Assembly: GCA_945878515.1 (NCBI GenBank) | Contig: CAMCTL010000123.1 | Span: forward strand, 1 to 10,786 | Source of the DNA: Flavobacterium psychrophilum | GTDB taxonomy: Bacteria > Bacteroidota > Bacteroidia > Flavobacteriales > Flavobacteriaceae | Length of the DNA: 10,786 nucleotides | Direction: 5' to 3' | Shown here: piece after piece, positions 1 through 6,279 of the stretch | How the letters are laid out: each line of letters begins with the position of its first letter | Position numbering within the stretch: the first letter of the stretch is position 1 | Translations under genes and position numbers: made by a program | The notes under the pieces: generated by a model | The model's input: the letters and a program-made list of their open reading frames with translations, nothing else | The model's database searches: none | What the model was told of the DNA's origin: nothing

Positions 1-126
1 ATAAAACGACATACAAATGCAAATGCAGAATCATTTAACTCGAAAATAAAACTCTTTAGAGCAAACCAAAGAGGTGTGGTAGACGTTAAATTCTTTCTCT
101 TTAGAATGGAAAAACTTTTTGCCTAA
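1..126 (+). CDS. ISAon1-type IS transposase, C-terminal end (partial, enters from the left)
   Basis: The frame is open from base 1 to a TAA at 124-126 and gives the last 41 residues of a protein. The stretch HTNANAESFNSKIKLFRANQ followed by RGVVDVKFFLFRMEKLFA matches the C-terminal signature of ISAon1-type, ISL3-like DDE transposases: a conserved N.xAESFN.KIK block, then an RGV...FFLFR block. In the family this region holds the final catalytic Glu (ESFN) of the DDE triad. The rest of the transposase lies outside the window, so completeness cannot be judged. Such enzymes cut and paste the IS in the nucleoid. A likely element end follows directly after the stop codon. Confidence 0.75.
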   Translation: MKRHTNANAESFNSKIKLFRANQRGVVDVKFFLFRMEKLFA

Positions 127-127
127 T

Positions 128-149
128 CCCCAGAAAATTTATGTGACCC
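128..149. repeat. probable right-end inverted repeat of the IS
   Basis: Just after the transposase stop there is a CCCC...TGACCC block. Read inward from its outer edge it starts GGGTCA and ends GGGG, in the style of ISL3-like termini. The left end is outside the window, so the inverted-repeat match and the target duplication cannot be tested. If correct, the IS ends near 149 and host sequence begins there. Confidence 0.35.
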
Positions 150-203
150 ATTTTATACCGCTACTGCACGAAATAATTTTTATTAATCTAAACCATCTAT
201 GCT

Positions 204-383
204 ATGAAACTGTTTATTTTGTACCAAACCGACATTTGGAAATCCAAAGCTTCAAGAGTATGTTTTGGACTTTTTGACACGAGAGCCAAAGCGATTGACA
301 GTGCAAAATGGCAAGAATTGTACAATTTTAATTCTGAAGTAGTGGTGTTGGAAGTTACGCTAAATCTATTTGAAGAAGTTTGA
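204..383 (+). CDS. small conserved 59-aa protein of unknown function
   Basis: This ATG-TGA frame encodes 59 residues beginning MKLFILYQTDIWKSKASRVC and ending in an acidic LFEEV tail. The pattern YQTD.W.S..SRVCFG.FD...KAID.A...LY..NSEVVVLEV resembles a small hypothetical family I associate with Flavobacteria; I know no function for it. It has no signal peptide or membrane segment and looks like a small alpha/beta cytosolic protein. It lies between the IS end and the terminator of the convergent phage-like operon, and may belong to that cassette. I see no good TAnnTTTG promoter upstream. The IS end about 55 bp upstream may have separated it from its original promoter. Confidence 0.6.
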   Translation: MKLFILYQTDIWKSKASRVCFGLFDTRAKAIDSAKWQELYNFNSEVVVLEVTLNLFEEV

Positions 384-393
384 TTTTGAGCCC

Positions 394-425
394 AAAAAAA
401 AAGCCCAATCCTTTCGGTTTGGGCT
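394..425 (-). terminator. intrinsic terminator of the minus-strand phage-like operon
   Basis: AGCCCAA (402-408) pairs with TTGGGCT (419-425), and CC/GG pairs extend the stem inward around a TTTC loop. On the minus strand the stem is followed by an unbroken T run (394-401). It sits about 43 bp past the stop codon of the last operon gene, at 468. Confidence 0.85.
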
Positions 426-467
426 TCAATATGGTCTAATCCAAAGGTCACCACAACTAGAACTAGA

Positions 468-644
468 CTATTTTTTGTGCTTCTTGATGAAAATTTTGAG
501 TAACAAAGATATTAAAAAACTTACTACTGCCCCCAGAGTGGCTAGAATTATTGTTTTTAAAACATCTTCCGAATGTAAATTCGGCAAAATACTCAAAAAT
601 GTACCGCCAGCGGTACCAATTGCGGTCGAATTACTGTGCTGCAT
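468..644 (-). CDS. 58-aa single-pass membrane protein, holin/spanin-like
   Basis: An ATG at 644 opens a 58-codon frame ending TAG at 468-470. The product starts MQHSNSTAIGTAGGTF and has one hydrophobic stretch at about residues 31-52 (TIILATLGAVVSFLISLLL), followed by a basic tail (KIFIKKHKK). An inner-membrane protein with a periplasmic N-terminus and cytosolic lysine-rich C-terminus fits the charge pattern. Its start lies inside the 3' end of the upstream gene (14-bp overlap), which suggests translational coupling. As the last gene of an operon with a DUF5675 protein and another tiny membrane protein it could be a holin or accessory lysis factor, but this rests on size, topology and context only. 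Confidence 0.7.
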   Translation of the reverse strand: MQHSNSTAIGTAGGTFLSILPNLHSEDVLKTIILATLGAVVSFLISLLLKIFIKKHKK

Positions 645-849
645 CGTTATTTTCTGTTGTGAGCTGGCTTATTGCTGAAATAACTCCACCGGCAACTGTC
701 AAATATCCTGCAGCTGATGTCAGGACGACCGGCAAAACTATTGGCGCTGCTAAAATAGTTCCACCAATGGCGGCCAATGCCAAACCAACATTTCGAAGCA
801 CTTTGAAAAATTTTGGAGTGGGAGCTTTCGCTCTTTTTAGAATATTCAT
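631..849 (-). CDS. 72-aa membrane protein with two hydrophobic segments, holin-like
   Basis: The product begins MNILKRAKAPTPKFFKVLRN, a strongly basic N-terminus, followed by two Ala/Gly/Val-rich hydrophobic stretches at about residues 21-46 and 47-62 joined by a short turn, then a polar tail. That layout is typical of small phage holins and of pore-forming toxic peptides. It starts 3 nt after the DUF5675 stop and overlaps the next gene by 14 bp, so the three are almost certainly cotranscribed and coupled. I do not recognise a named family. The holin suggestion comes from architecture and neighbours. Confidence 0.7.
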   Translation of the reverse strand: MNILKRAKAPTPKFFKVLRNVGLALAAIGGTILAAPIVLPVVLTSAAGYLTVAGGVISAISQLTTENNDAAQ

Positions 850-852
850 AAA

Positions 853-1275
853 TTATTTTTTTTCAATTCCCTTCCGGGAACCTGATCTAACAATCAATTC
901 AATACTTTCGTTTTTGTCTAAAGCTTCGTAAACTAATTTTTTTAATTTGCTAAAAGCTTTTCGAGACATCAGACCCAAACCTGGTCCAGAAAGTTTTGTT
1001 ACAGGAGCAATACATCCATTTAATTCTCGTAGGGCATTATTGGCTGGATGAAACAGAATAAAGCTTCTGTTTTTTACATTTAGGATTTCCAAATGCCACT
1101 GAAATTTCTTGCTGTACCGCTTTTTTATAAAATATTTCCCCTCTGGAATACAGGAAACCTTCGTTTCGTTATTCTTCCAAGGCAATTCGATTGTTTTACA
1201 TATCAATTTGCCCTCGCATTCGAGTTTACCATTGGTTCCGTCGGGGAAATAAGTTCTGGATAGTATCAAAACCAT
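853..1275 (-). CDS. DUF5675 family protein, possible phage cell-wall enzyme
   Basis: The 140-residue protein carries the DUF5675 pattern: an N-terminal R(T/Y)F-like strand (residues 5-11), TIELPWKNNETKVSCIPEGK at 28-47, FHPANNALRELNGCI at 75-89, and a small C-terminal domain. The pairing of His76 (in FHP.N) with Cys88 (in NGC I) is reminiscent of the active site of YkuD L,D-transpeptidases, but the spacing is shorter and that link is inference. DUF5675 proteins occur in phages and prophage-like islands of Bacteroidota. The stop is 3 nt before the 72-aa gene and the start is 1 nt after the 251-aa gene, so it belongs to the operon. There is no signal peptide; export, if any, would depend on a holin-like partner. 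Confidence 0.75.
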   Translation of the reverse strand: MVLILSRTYFPDGTNGKLECEGKLICKTIELPWKNNETKVSCIPEGKYFIKKRYSKKFQWHLEILNVKNRSFILFHPANNALRELNGCIAPVTKLSGPGLGLMSRKAFSKLKKLVYEALDKNESIELIVRSGSRKGIEKK

Positions 1276-1276
1276 C

Positions 1277-2032
1277 TTATAATCCGCTCACCTGTACCAA
1301 CGCCAAAGGGTTGTAAGCACCATTTTTCAATGGGTACATTTGTCCATTCACATTTTGGTAAAACTCAACTCCCAAAGCCAAAAACAATGGTTTTGTGCTC
1401 GCAGGAGTCACCATATTGGTATGGTCTATAACCACACTTGGTGCCGAATCCCACGGTAAAATGGCAGTTTCTGAATTTTCCACCACAAAAGTCTCCGCTT
1501 CAAAATCTATTTCTGCACCAGCAGAAATGATTTTATAATGTGTTGTTCCGCTTGGTGCTGCAATCATATTTGCGGGAATAAATGAAGGCACAGTAACTGA
1601 AATTTCGCCCGTTGCACGGTCGATATTTGCTACATAAGGAGCAAATAAACTGGTGCCCAGTTTCCCAGCGATATTGAATTCAAAGCCAGCCAAAAGCTCG
1701 GCTTCGCCATCAATCACATTTCGCAACCCTCTGTCGCTGGTTACGTCAGCTTGGATAACTTTGATCATTTGTTGTGTCAAACGACTAACCATTCTACTGT
1801 CCGCAGAATTGATTAAAACGGTCCGCAAAGCGGTTCTCAAAATCTTTCCTGCCTTGCCAGCTCTTCCAAATTCTGAACCGTTCTCACGCGTTCTTTGAAA
1901 CGCTGGATCACTCGCAATTCTACTGGCGTCGATGCCGCCTTTCTCGCGAGCCAAATGTCCATCTTTGGTTTTGTAAAAAGTAATATCTCCGATAGTACCT
2001 TTCAACTTAATTATGCCTTTTTGCCTTGCCAT
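1277..2032 (-). CDS. 251-aa phage-island protein of unknown function
   Basis: The first gene of the minus-strand operon. The N-terminus MARQKGIIKLKGTIGDITFY is followed by a Lys/Arg-rich region (to about residue 80) with a TFYKTKDGHLAREKGG motif, and then a predominantly beta-rich, neutral half (about 110-251). I recognise the family as a recurrent one in Flavobacteriia, often found with DUF5675, but no function is known to me. The basic N-terminus could bind nucleic acid or another acidic partner. The beta-rich C-terminal half would suit a structural or phage-tail-like protein. There is no signal peptide or membrane segment. One base separates its stop from the DUF5675 start, so the two are tightly coupled. 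Confidence 0.7.
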   Translation of the reverse strand: MARQKGIIKLKGTIGDITFYKTKDGHLAREKGGIDASRIASDPAFQRTRENGSEFGRAGKAGKILRTALRTVLINSADSRMVSRLTQQMIKVIQADVTSDRGLRNVIDGEAELLAGFEFNIAGKLGTSLFAPYVANIDRATGEISVTVPSFIPANMIAAPSGTTHYKIISAGAEIDFEAETFVVENSETAILPWDSAPSVVIDHTNMVTPASTKPLFLALGVEFYQNVNGQMYPLKNGAYNPLALVQVSGL

Positions 2033-2163
2033 AATTTCTAAAATTTTAAATTAATAATTGTTTCAAATTCCCTCAATCATCATCCTGTTGCAACATTTTT
2101 TGATTGATTTCGAAACAAATTTTAGCCAATAAAACAGATAAAAAAAGCTAGCGCAGTACAGAA

Positions 2164-2226
2164 TGTCACAATGCGACACAAATGGCTTAAATCGACATAA
2201 ATGCCTATTAAAAAGCGTCATAAACC
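2164..2226. repeat. degenerate short repeats in the divergent control region (2033-2342)
   Basis: The 310-bp gap between the 251-aa gene and the 67-aa gene holds no convincing gene. It contains related words: GCGACACAAATGGC (2173-2186), TCGACATAAATGCC (2192-2205) and GCGTCATAAACC (2215-2226), spaced about 19 and 23 bp. It also contains TGTC...GACA as an imperfect dyad at 2164-2178. Repeats on one helical face in a divergent promoter region would suit operators for the 67-aa putative DNA-binding protein, which is an inference. Confidence 0.35.
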
Positions 2227-2227
2227 A

Positions 2228-2256
2228 TTGTAAATTGCAGCTCAAAATTATATTTG
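2228..2256 (+). promoter_or_regulatory. Bacteroidota-type promoter for the 67-aa gene
   Basis: TTG (2228-2230), an 18-nt spacer, and TATATTTG (2249-2256) fit the TTG / TAnnTTTG sigma-ABfr consensus. A second -7 match, TACTTTTG, lies at 2267-2274 but lacks a well-spaced TTG. Either would give a leader of about 65-85 nt. No equally good promoter was found on the minus strand for the 251-aa operon. Confidence 0.55.
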
Positions 2257-2342
2257 GAAAAAAACTTACTTTTGTGTAATACTAAACATTGCTTACAGCA
2301 AGTTTAAGCTAATCAAAGCCCAGTCAAAGGCATAGATAATGT

Positions 2343-2546
2343 ATGAAAACAGAAATACAAAGGGTTTGCATCTATCCAAAGGACATACAGCGCATAACAG
2401 GCAAAAGTTATCGTCAAAGCACCAGATTGATGCAAAAAGCAAAAACCGACCTCAACAAGCTCGAAAATGAGTTCCTAACTATCGAAGAGTTTTGTGTGTA
2501 CGCTGGACTAAAATACGAACAAGTAGCGCACTTGATTTTAGGTTAA
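2343..2546 (+). CDS. 67-aa putative HTH/DNA-binding protein of Flavobacteriia
   Basis: The protein begins MKTEIQRVCIYPKDIQRITG and continues with KSYRQSTRLMQKAK, then FLTIEEFCVYAGLKYEQVAHLIL. Two helical segments, KDIQRITGKSYRQSTRLMQKAK (about residues 13-34) and EEFCVYAGLKYEQV (48-61), look like a short winged-helix or MerR/excisionase-like fold, and the family is frequent in Flavobacteriia as a hypothetical protein. It is divergent from the 251-aa/DUF5675 operon across a repeat-bearing promoter region, the usual place for a cassette regulator. No biochemical role is known to me. The ATG at 2343 is the only plausible start. Confidence 0.65.
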   Translation: MKTEIQRVCIYPKDIQRITGKSYRQSTRLMQKAKTDLNKLENEFLTIEEFCVYAGLKYEQVAHLILG

Positions 2547-2704
2547 AATTATGCAAATTAGCGTACCAAATTTTGCGCCAATCGATTCCAAAATATCTAT
2601 GATTAACTAGTTCATTTTTTAGCATTCTTTCCAATTTAAAATTTTGTTTTAACTTGTATTTTATGTATTTTTACACTTCACAAGTTAATAGAATATCAAA
2701 CGAT

Positions 2705-2735
2705 AAAAAAGGGGGTAAATTCGGTTACCCTATTT
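2705..2735 (-). terminator. intrinsic terminator downstream of the CheB remnant
   Basis: GGGTAA (2713-2718) pairs with TTACCC (2725-2730) around a 6-nt loop containing TTCG. On the minus strand the stem is followed by CC and six T (2705-2710). It lies about 35 bp after the stop codon of the cheB fragment, and probably is the original gene's own terminator left in place. Confidence 0.75.
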
Positions 2736-2769
2736 TAAATTCAATTGTATAATACTGAAATGCAATGCA

Positions 2770-3102
2770 TTAGAAACAGGTAATTAGATCCTCTTTCTCC
2801 ATATCATCTATATCCTGAACTTGCATTTGGGTTGTTTTCGACAAAATGGAAGCAAGCATACTTTTATGATCAGGACTCAAATGCTGTACAAAAATAAACG
2901 CCATTCCCGTTGTTGGCGAAAGATTTTTCAACAGTTGGGTTATGGCTTCAAGTCCACCCGCCGAAGCCCCAATGGCAACAACAGTAAGCGGATTGTTTTT
3001 TTTAACCGGATTATTTTCTGGTAATGACAAAGCGGTGTCGATCTCATCAGCGGGAAGTACAGGAAGGAGAGCTGTGGTTTTCTTAGAAGAATTTGATTTC
3101 AT
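2770..3102 (-). pseudogene. truncated CheB-type methylesterase (remnant of a CheB/CheR sensor protein)
   Basis: The 110-residue product has a polar leader of about 38 residues and then the start of a CheB methylesterase domain: LTVVAIGASAGGLEAITQLL with the nucleophile Ser in GASAGG, and FVQHLSPDHKSMLASIL with the conserved His. CheB removes methyl groups from chemoreceptors. In Bacteroidota this domain usually opens long CheB-CheR-PAS-kinase fusions of about 1,000 residues or more. Here homology stops after QVQDIDDME, and eight unrelated residues precede the stop. The catalytic Asp and everything downstream are missing, so it cannot be an active esterase. A good promoter and terminator are kept, which suggests an internal deletion. 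The short tail may come from the original C-terminus. Confidence 0.8.
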
Positions 3103-3174
3103 TTCACCAGTCCTTTTAGATTAGGTTTAAGTAGCACTTTATCAACCACTCCTTTTAACAGGTGCTTTTCAAAA

Positions 3175-3206
3175 CAAATGTACACATTCTAAATGAGCAA
3201 ACTCAA
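3175..3206 (-). promoter_or_regulatory. promoter of the CheB remnant
   Basis: On the minus strand TTG (3206-3204), a 21-nt spacer and TACATTTG (3182-3175) fit the Bacteroidota consensus. Transcription would start near 3170, giving a leader of about 65 nt. An AAGGA lies just upstream of the ATG at 3102. Confidence 0.5.
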
Positions 3207-3323
3207 AATTATATTACTATTCAAACAACACATAATGATTAATTAATCCCAAACATTTGCAAAAAACCTTAATCTAGGTCATCATCCAAAAAATGAAATA
3301 CAAAAAATAAAAACTGGCACAAC

Positions 3324-3351
3324 AAAAAAAGTCCCACGCTTAGCGTGGGAC
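3324..3351 (-). terminator. rpsA intrinsic terminator
   Basis: GTCCCACGC (3331-3339) pairs perfectly with GCGTGGGAC (3343-3351) around a TTA loop. On the minus strand seven T follow directly (3324-3330). It lies about 26 bp past the rpsA stop. Five T on the plus-strand side mean it could also work in the other direction. Confidence 0.92.
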
Positions 3352-3376
3352 TTTTTATATTCAAACGATTAAAAGA

Positions 3377-5152
3377 TTATTTCTTTTTCTCGTTTTTTTC
3401 CATTTTGGCTTTCAAGCCAGCAAGAATATCATTATTATCTCCTAGAGTTGCAGCTGGAGCATTTGTAGTATTTGCGACTGCTTCTGCAACTGCTTTCACT
3501 GCTTTTTCTTCTTCCTCACGGAAAATAGCCGTGTGAGATGCCACTACTCTTTTGAATTCTTTGTTGAATTCAATTACTTTGAAATCAGCTGTATCGCCTT
3601 TTTTCAATTTCTTTCCGTCTTCTTTTTCAAGGTGACGAGTAGGAATGAAAGCAACAATATCATCACCAAATTCTACAGTAGCGCCTTTGTCAACAATTTC
3701 AGAAATTTCACCTGAGTGGATTGTTCCAACCGCAAATGACTCTTCGTATTGATCCCAAGGATTAGCAGTAGTTTGTTTGTGACCTAAAGATAATTTACGT
3801 CCGTCAACATCTAATTCTAATACTACTACGTCTAATTTCTCGCCAACATTTACAAATTCAGATGGATGTTTGATTTTCTTAGTCCAAGAAAGGTCTGAGA
3901 TATAAATCAATCCGTCGATTCCTTCTTCTAATTCTACGAAAATTCCAAAGTTTGTAAAGTTTCTTACGATACCTACATGTTTAGAACCTACAGGATATTT
4001 AGAAGTAATATCAGTCCAAGGATCTTGAGTCAATTGTTTGATACCCAAAGACATTTTACGATCATCTCTGTCTAAAGTTAAGATTTGAGCTTCAACAACA
4101 TCTCCAACTTTCACGAAATCTTGTGCAGAACGCAAATGAGTTGACCATGACATTTCAGAAACGTGGATCAAACCTTCAACACCTTCAGCCACTTCGATAA
4201 AAGCACCGTAATCAGCAATAACTACTACTTTACCTTTTACTTTATCACCAATTTTAAGATCAGCGTTCAAAGCATCCCAAGGGTGAGCGTTCAATTGTTT
4301 CAATCCTAATTGGATTCTTGTTTTCTCATCATCAAAATCAAGGATAACCACATTTAATATTTGGTCTAACTCAAGTACTTCAGATGGATGGCTGATTCTA
4401 GACCAAGAAAGGTCGGTAATGTGAATCAATCCATCAACACCACCAAGATCAATAAACACACCATAAGAAGTAATGTTTTTAACAACACCTTCTAATACTT
4501 GTCCTTTTTGTAATTTTCCGATGATTTCTTTTTTCTGTACTTCGATATCCGCTTCGATAAGCGCTTTATGAGATACAACAACATTTTTGAATTCGTGGTT
4601 GATTTTCACCACTTTGAATTCCATGTTTTTATTTACATATACATCGTAGTCTCTAATTGGTTTCACATCAATTTGAGAACCTGGAAGGAAAGCTTCAATT
4701 CCGAAAACGTCCACGATCATACCACCTTTAGTTCTGCATTTCACAAAACCAGTAACGATTTCACCTGTTTCGTTAGCCGAAATAACTCTGTCCCATGATT
4801 TGATAGTACGTGCTTTTCTGTGAGATAATACCAATTGACCTGTTTTATCCTCACGGATGTCAATCAATACTTCTACTTTGTCACCTAATTTTAACCCTGG
4901 ATTGTAACGGAATTCGTTCAAAGAAATAACCCCTTCCGATTTTGCGTTGATATCGACAATAACGTCTCTATCTGTAATTCTAACAACAATACCTTCTACC
5001 ACTTCTTCTTGATCGGTCGCGATAAAAGTTTTTGAAACTAGGTCTTCGAATTCTAATAAGTTTTTCTCATCTACGGCATCAATACCTTCTTCAAAGTTGT
5101 GCCAGTTGAAATTTGCTAAAAACTCTTCTTGTAATTGTACTTGTTCAGACAT
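3377..5152 (-). CDS. rpsA: 30S ribosomal protein S1 (bS1)
   Basis: A 591-residue protein with six S1 RNA-binding repeats at about residues 50-112, 131-196, 217-286, 303-372, 389-459 and 476-541. The middle repeats show G.VFIDLGG.DGLIH.SDLSW and the inter-repeat mark NPWD/HPWD/DPWT (291, 379, 466). A Lys/Glu/Ala-rich tail (545-591) follows. S1 binds mRNA on the 30S subunit and helps initiate translation, which matters in this phylum where Shine-Dalgarno pairing is little used. I chose the ATG at 5152 (MSEQVQLQEEF). An upstream in-frame ATG at 5263 would add 37 residues that look non-coding and would start essentially at the predicted transcription start. No Shine-Dalgarno is seen; the bases before the start are A/T-rich. 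The gene appears monocistronic, with its own promoter and terminator. Confidence 0.96.
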   Translation of the reverse strand: MSEQVQLQEEFLANFNWHNFEEGIDAVDEKNLLEFEDLVSKTFIATDQEEVVEGIVVRITDRDVIVDINAKSEGVISLNEFRYNPGLKLGDKVEVLIDIREDKTGQLVLSHRKARTIKSWDRVISANETGEIVTGFVKCRTKGGMIVDVFGIEAFLPGSQIDVKPIRDYDVYVNKNMEFKVVKINHEFKNVVVSHKALIEADIEVQKKEIIGKLQKGQVLEGVVKNITSYGVFIDLGGVDGLIHITDLSWSRISHPSEVLELDQILNVVILDFDDEKTRIQLGLKQLNAHPWDALNADLKIGDKVKGKVVVIADYGAFIEVAEGVEGLIHVSEMSWSTHLRSAQDFVKVGDVVEAQILTLDRDDRKMSLGIKQLTQDPWTDITSKYPVGSKHVGIVRNFTNFGIFVELEEGIDGLIYISDLSWTKKIKHPSEFVNVGEKLDVVVLELDVDGRKLSLGHKQTTANPWDQYEESFAVGTIHSGEISEIVDKGATVEFGDDIVAFIPTRHLEKEDGKKLKKGDTADFKVIEFNKEFKRVVASHTAIFREEEEKAVKAVAEAVANTTNAPAATLGDNNDILAGLKAKMEKNEKKK

Positions 5153-5204
5153 GCTGATTAAAAATTTGTATTCTGCATTTTCTCGAGTTTCATAACGTGC
5201 TAGA

Positions 5205-5222
5205 AAACAACAGAAGTTGTTT
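5205..5222 (-). promoter_or_regulatory. hairpin in the rpsA leader
   Basis: AAACAAC (5205-5211) and GTTGTTT (5216-5222) form a perfect 7-bp stem with a 4-nt loop, about 53 nt upstream of the rpsA start and inside the predicted leader of about 115 nt. S1 represses its own synthesis in E. coli through leader structure; a similar role here is only a possibility. Being A/U-rich, the stem is weak. Confidence 0.35.
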
Positions 5223-5271
5223 GTATCATTAGTTTTTACCCAAAGGAAACTCTTATTCACCAAAAGGTGTG

Positions 5272-5301
5272 CAAAAGTAATTCTTTTTTGTGTATCTGCA
5301 A
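5272..5301 (-). promoter_or_regulatory. rpsA promoter
   Basis: On the minus strand TTTTG (TTG at 5301-5299), a 19-nt spacer and TACTTTTG (5279-5272) are a near-ideal Bacteroidota housekeeping promoter. Transcription should begin near 5266, which supports the 5152 start codon over the one at 5263. Confidence 0.8.
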
Positions 5302-5360
5302 AATATTTTCTCCCAGATATTCAATGGTTTATTAGGAGCAAGACTTTTTGGGGTTTTAAT

Positions 5361-5456
5361 GGGCTCTGCTCCCGCTTTACGCTATATCTTTTACAAAACT
5401 TCCAGCCTTTTGAAGGCTGGAAGCTTTGTAAAAGGATGCCGCTGCAATCGGGGCTA
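5361..5456 (-). ncRNA. structured intergenic element with a long hairpin, possibly Flavo-1-type RNA
   Basis: The core is a 10-bp stem (5388-5397 with 5425-5434), one mismatch, then a 9-bp stem (5399-5407 with 5415-5423) extended by two T-A pairs. Outside it, CCCG (5371-5374) and CGGG (5449-5452) can also pair. On the minus strand the flanks read AGCCCCGAT..GCAGCGGCATCC before and GATATAGCG..AAGCGGGAGC after the hairpin, wording I associate with a repeated intergenic element of Flavobacterium genomes. Rfam lists a Flavo-1 RNA from these bacteria; whether this is a member was not tested. It lies between the zeta-like gene's stop and the rpsA promoter, so it may form that gene's 3' end. Open frames on both strands here are by-products of the palindrome. 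Confidence 0.5.
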
Positions 5457-5514
5457 TTTATGACTTTTGGGATTTCAAAGTAAAGATTTCTTAAAAACCA
5501 AATCATTAGCTAAT

Positions 5515-6117
5515 TCAATTTGTCTTTTCAAATATATCCGGAATCAAAGTTTTCAAATAATCAGGTTTTTTTGTTATTGAAGAAATTTCCCCTGATTCAA
5601 TTGATAAAATATGGGTTGGGTGCTTGAGGTATTTGGACGAATCGAATAAATCTATGTAATCAAAATAATCGAAAAAAGAATTTAGATTATCATATCCATC
5701 ATAATACCGTTTTTCTATTTCTCTTTCAGGTACGTAATGCCCTCCATTTTCAACTCGAATGGCTACCCTTTTTCTAGCTTCTTTTATGGAATCCAAACAC
5801 AAAAAGATAAGATGCAAATCATATCCATTATTTTTAAATAGTTCTGGCCAATGAAGTGGTGTCGAATTGAAGTTGGTTTCATAACAAAAGCTGGATTTGG
5901 TTTCGATTGCTATTTTCATCTGGCTTTCTAATTCATTAAATGCCATTCTATGAGCCATTTCTTCTTTGAATTCCGAATCAATCAAAGAATTATAAAATCT
6001 TAAAAAGTGAAAATCATAATCAAAAGGAGTAAAATTGTTCGGAGCAAGCTTTTTAGAAAAAGTTGATTTTCCAGACCCATTGCATCCTGCTATGATAAGC
6101 AAAACAGGCTTAGACAT
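5515..6117 (-). CDS. zeta-toxin-like P-loop kinase
   Basis: A 200-residue P-loop protein. Walker A is GCNGSGKST at residues 11-19; FDYD (32-35) supplies the likely catalytic Asp; CYETNFNS (78-85) resembles the zeta-toxin substrate loop; R.A.RVENGGHYVPEREIEKRY (about 117-138) gives the conserved basic lid. Zeta kinases of the epsilon/zeta family phosphorylate UDP-N-acetylglucosamine and block cell-wall synthesis, but related small kinases act on other substrates, so the target is unknown here. The start overlaps the stop of a 54-aa gene by 8 bp, a toxin-antitoxin-like arrangement. The protein is short compared with streptococcal zeta (about 287 residues) but of normal length for chromosomal zeta-like ATPases. 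Confidence 0.8.
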   Translation of the reverse strand: MSKPVLLIIAGCNGSGKSTFSKKLAPNNFTPFDYDFHFLRFYNSLIDSEFKEEMAHRMAFNELESQMKIAIETKSSFCYETNFNSTPLHWPELFKNNGYDLHLIFLCLDSIKEARKRVAIRVENGGHYVPEREIEKRYYDGYDNLNSFFDYFDYIDLFDSSKYLKHPTHILSIESGEISSITKKPDYLKTLIPDIFEKTN

Positions 6118-6274
6118 TATTGAATTGTGGAGCTACAGTAGGCTTTTTTTGATTTTTTCCCAATTTGAGGTTTTTTTCATAAACAGCCACTTGTTCCCTA
6201 ACTAAGGGCATTGCTTTTTTCATTTGCTCTAAAGCAAATTGCACTCTTTGGGTAGTATTTGAAATATCTTTCAT
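6110..6274 (-). CDS. 54-aa protein overlapping the zeta-like gene, candidate antitoxin
   Basis: An ATG at 6274 opens a frame of 54 residues ending TAA at 6110-6112, inside the first codons of the kinase gene (8-bp overlap). The product MKDISNTTQRVQFALEQMKK continues with AMPLVREQVAVYEKNLKLGKN and a basic, proline-bearing tail. Residues 8-38 should form one long amphipathic helix, like the helical antitoxins that sit on zeta kinases. No family name is known to me. A promoter stands immediately upstream, so antitoxin and kinase form one transcript with the small gene first, as is usual in type II systems. Confidence 0.7.
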   Translation of the reverse strand: MKDISNTTQRVQFALEQMKKAMPLVREQVAVYEKNLKLGKNQKKPTVAPQFNNV

Positions 6275-6279
6275 ATTTA

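Noticed and set aside
197..454. Minus-strand frame of 85 codons
   Set aside because: It overlaps the better 59-aa plus-strand gene and runs through the terminator hairpin; its composition does not look like a protein family.
370..931. Two plus-strand frames (370-678 and 551-931)
   Set aside because: They are antisense to the coupled small membrane-protein genes, and the first starts inside the terminator.
2063..2245. 60-codon minus-strand frame between the divergent genes
   Set aside because: It is Cys/Phe-rich without family resemblance and covers the repeat-bearing control region and the plus-strand promoter; more likely regulatory DNA.
2821..3124. Plus-strand frames opposite the CheB remnant
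   Set aside because: They are antisense shadows of a region whose minus-strand translation clearly matches CheB.
5217..5506. Frames of 88 and 61 codons on opposite strands
   Set aside because: Both run through the palindromic RNA-like element, and one also crosses the rpsA promoter; neither looks like a protein.
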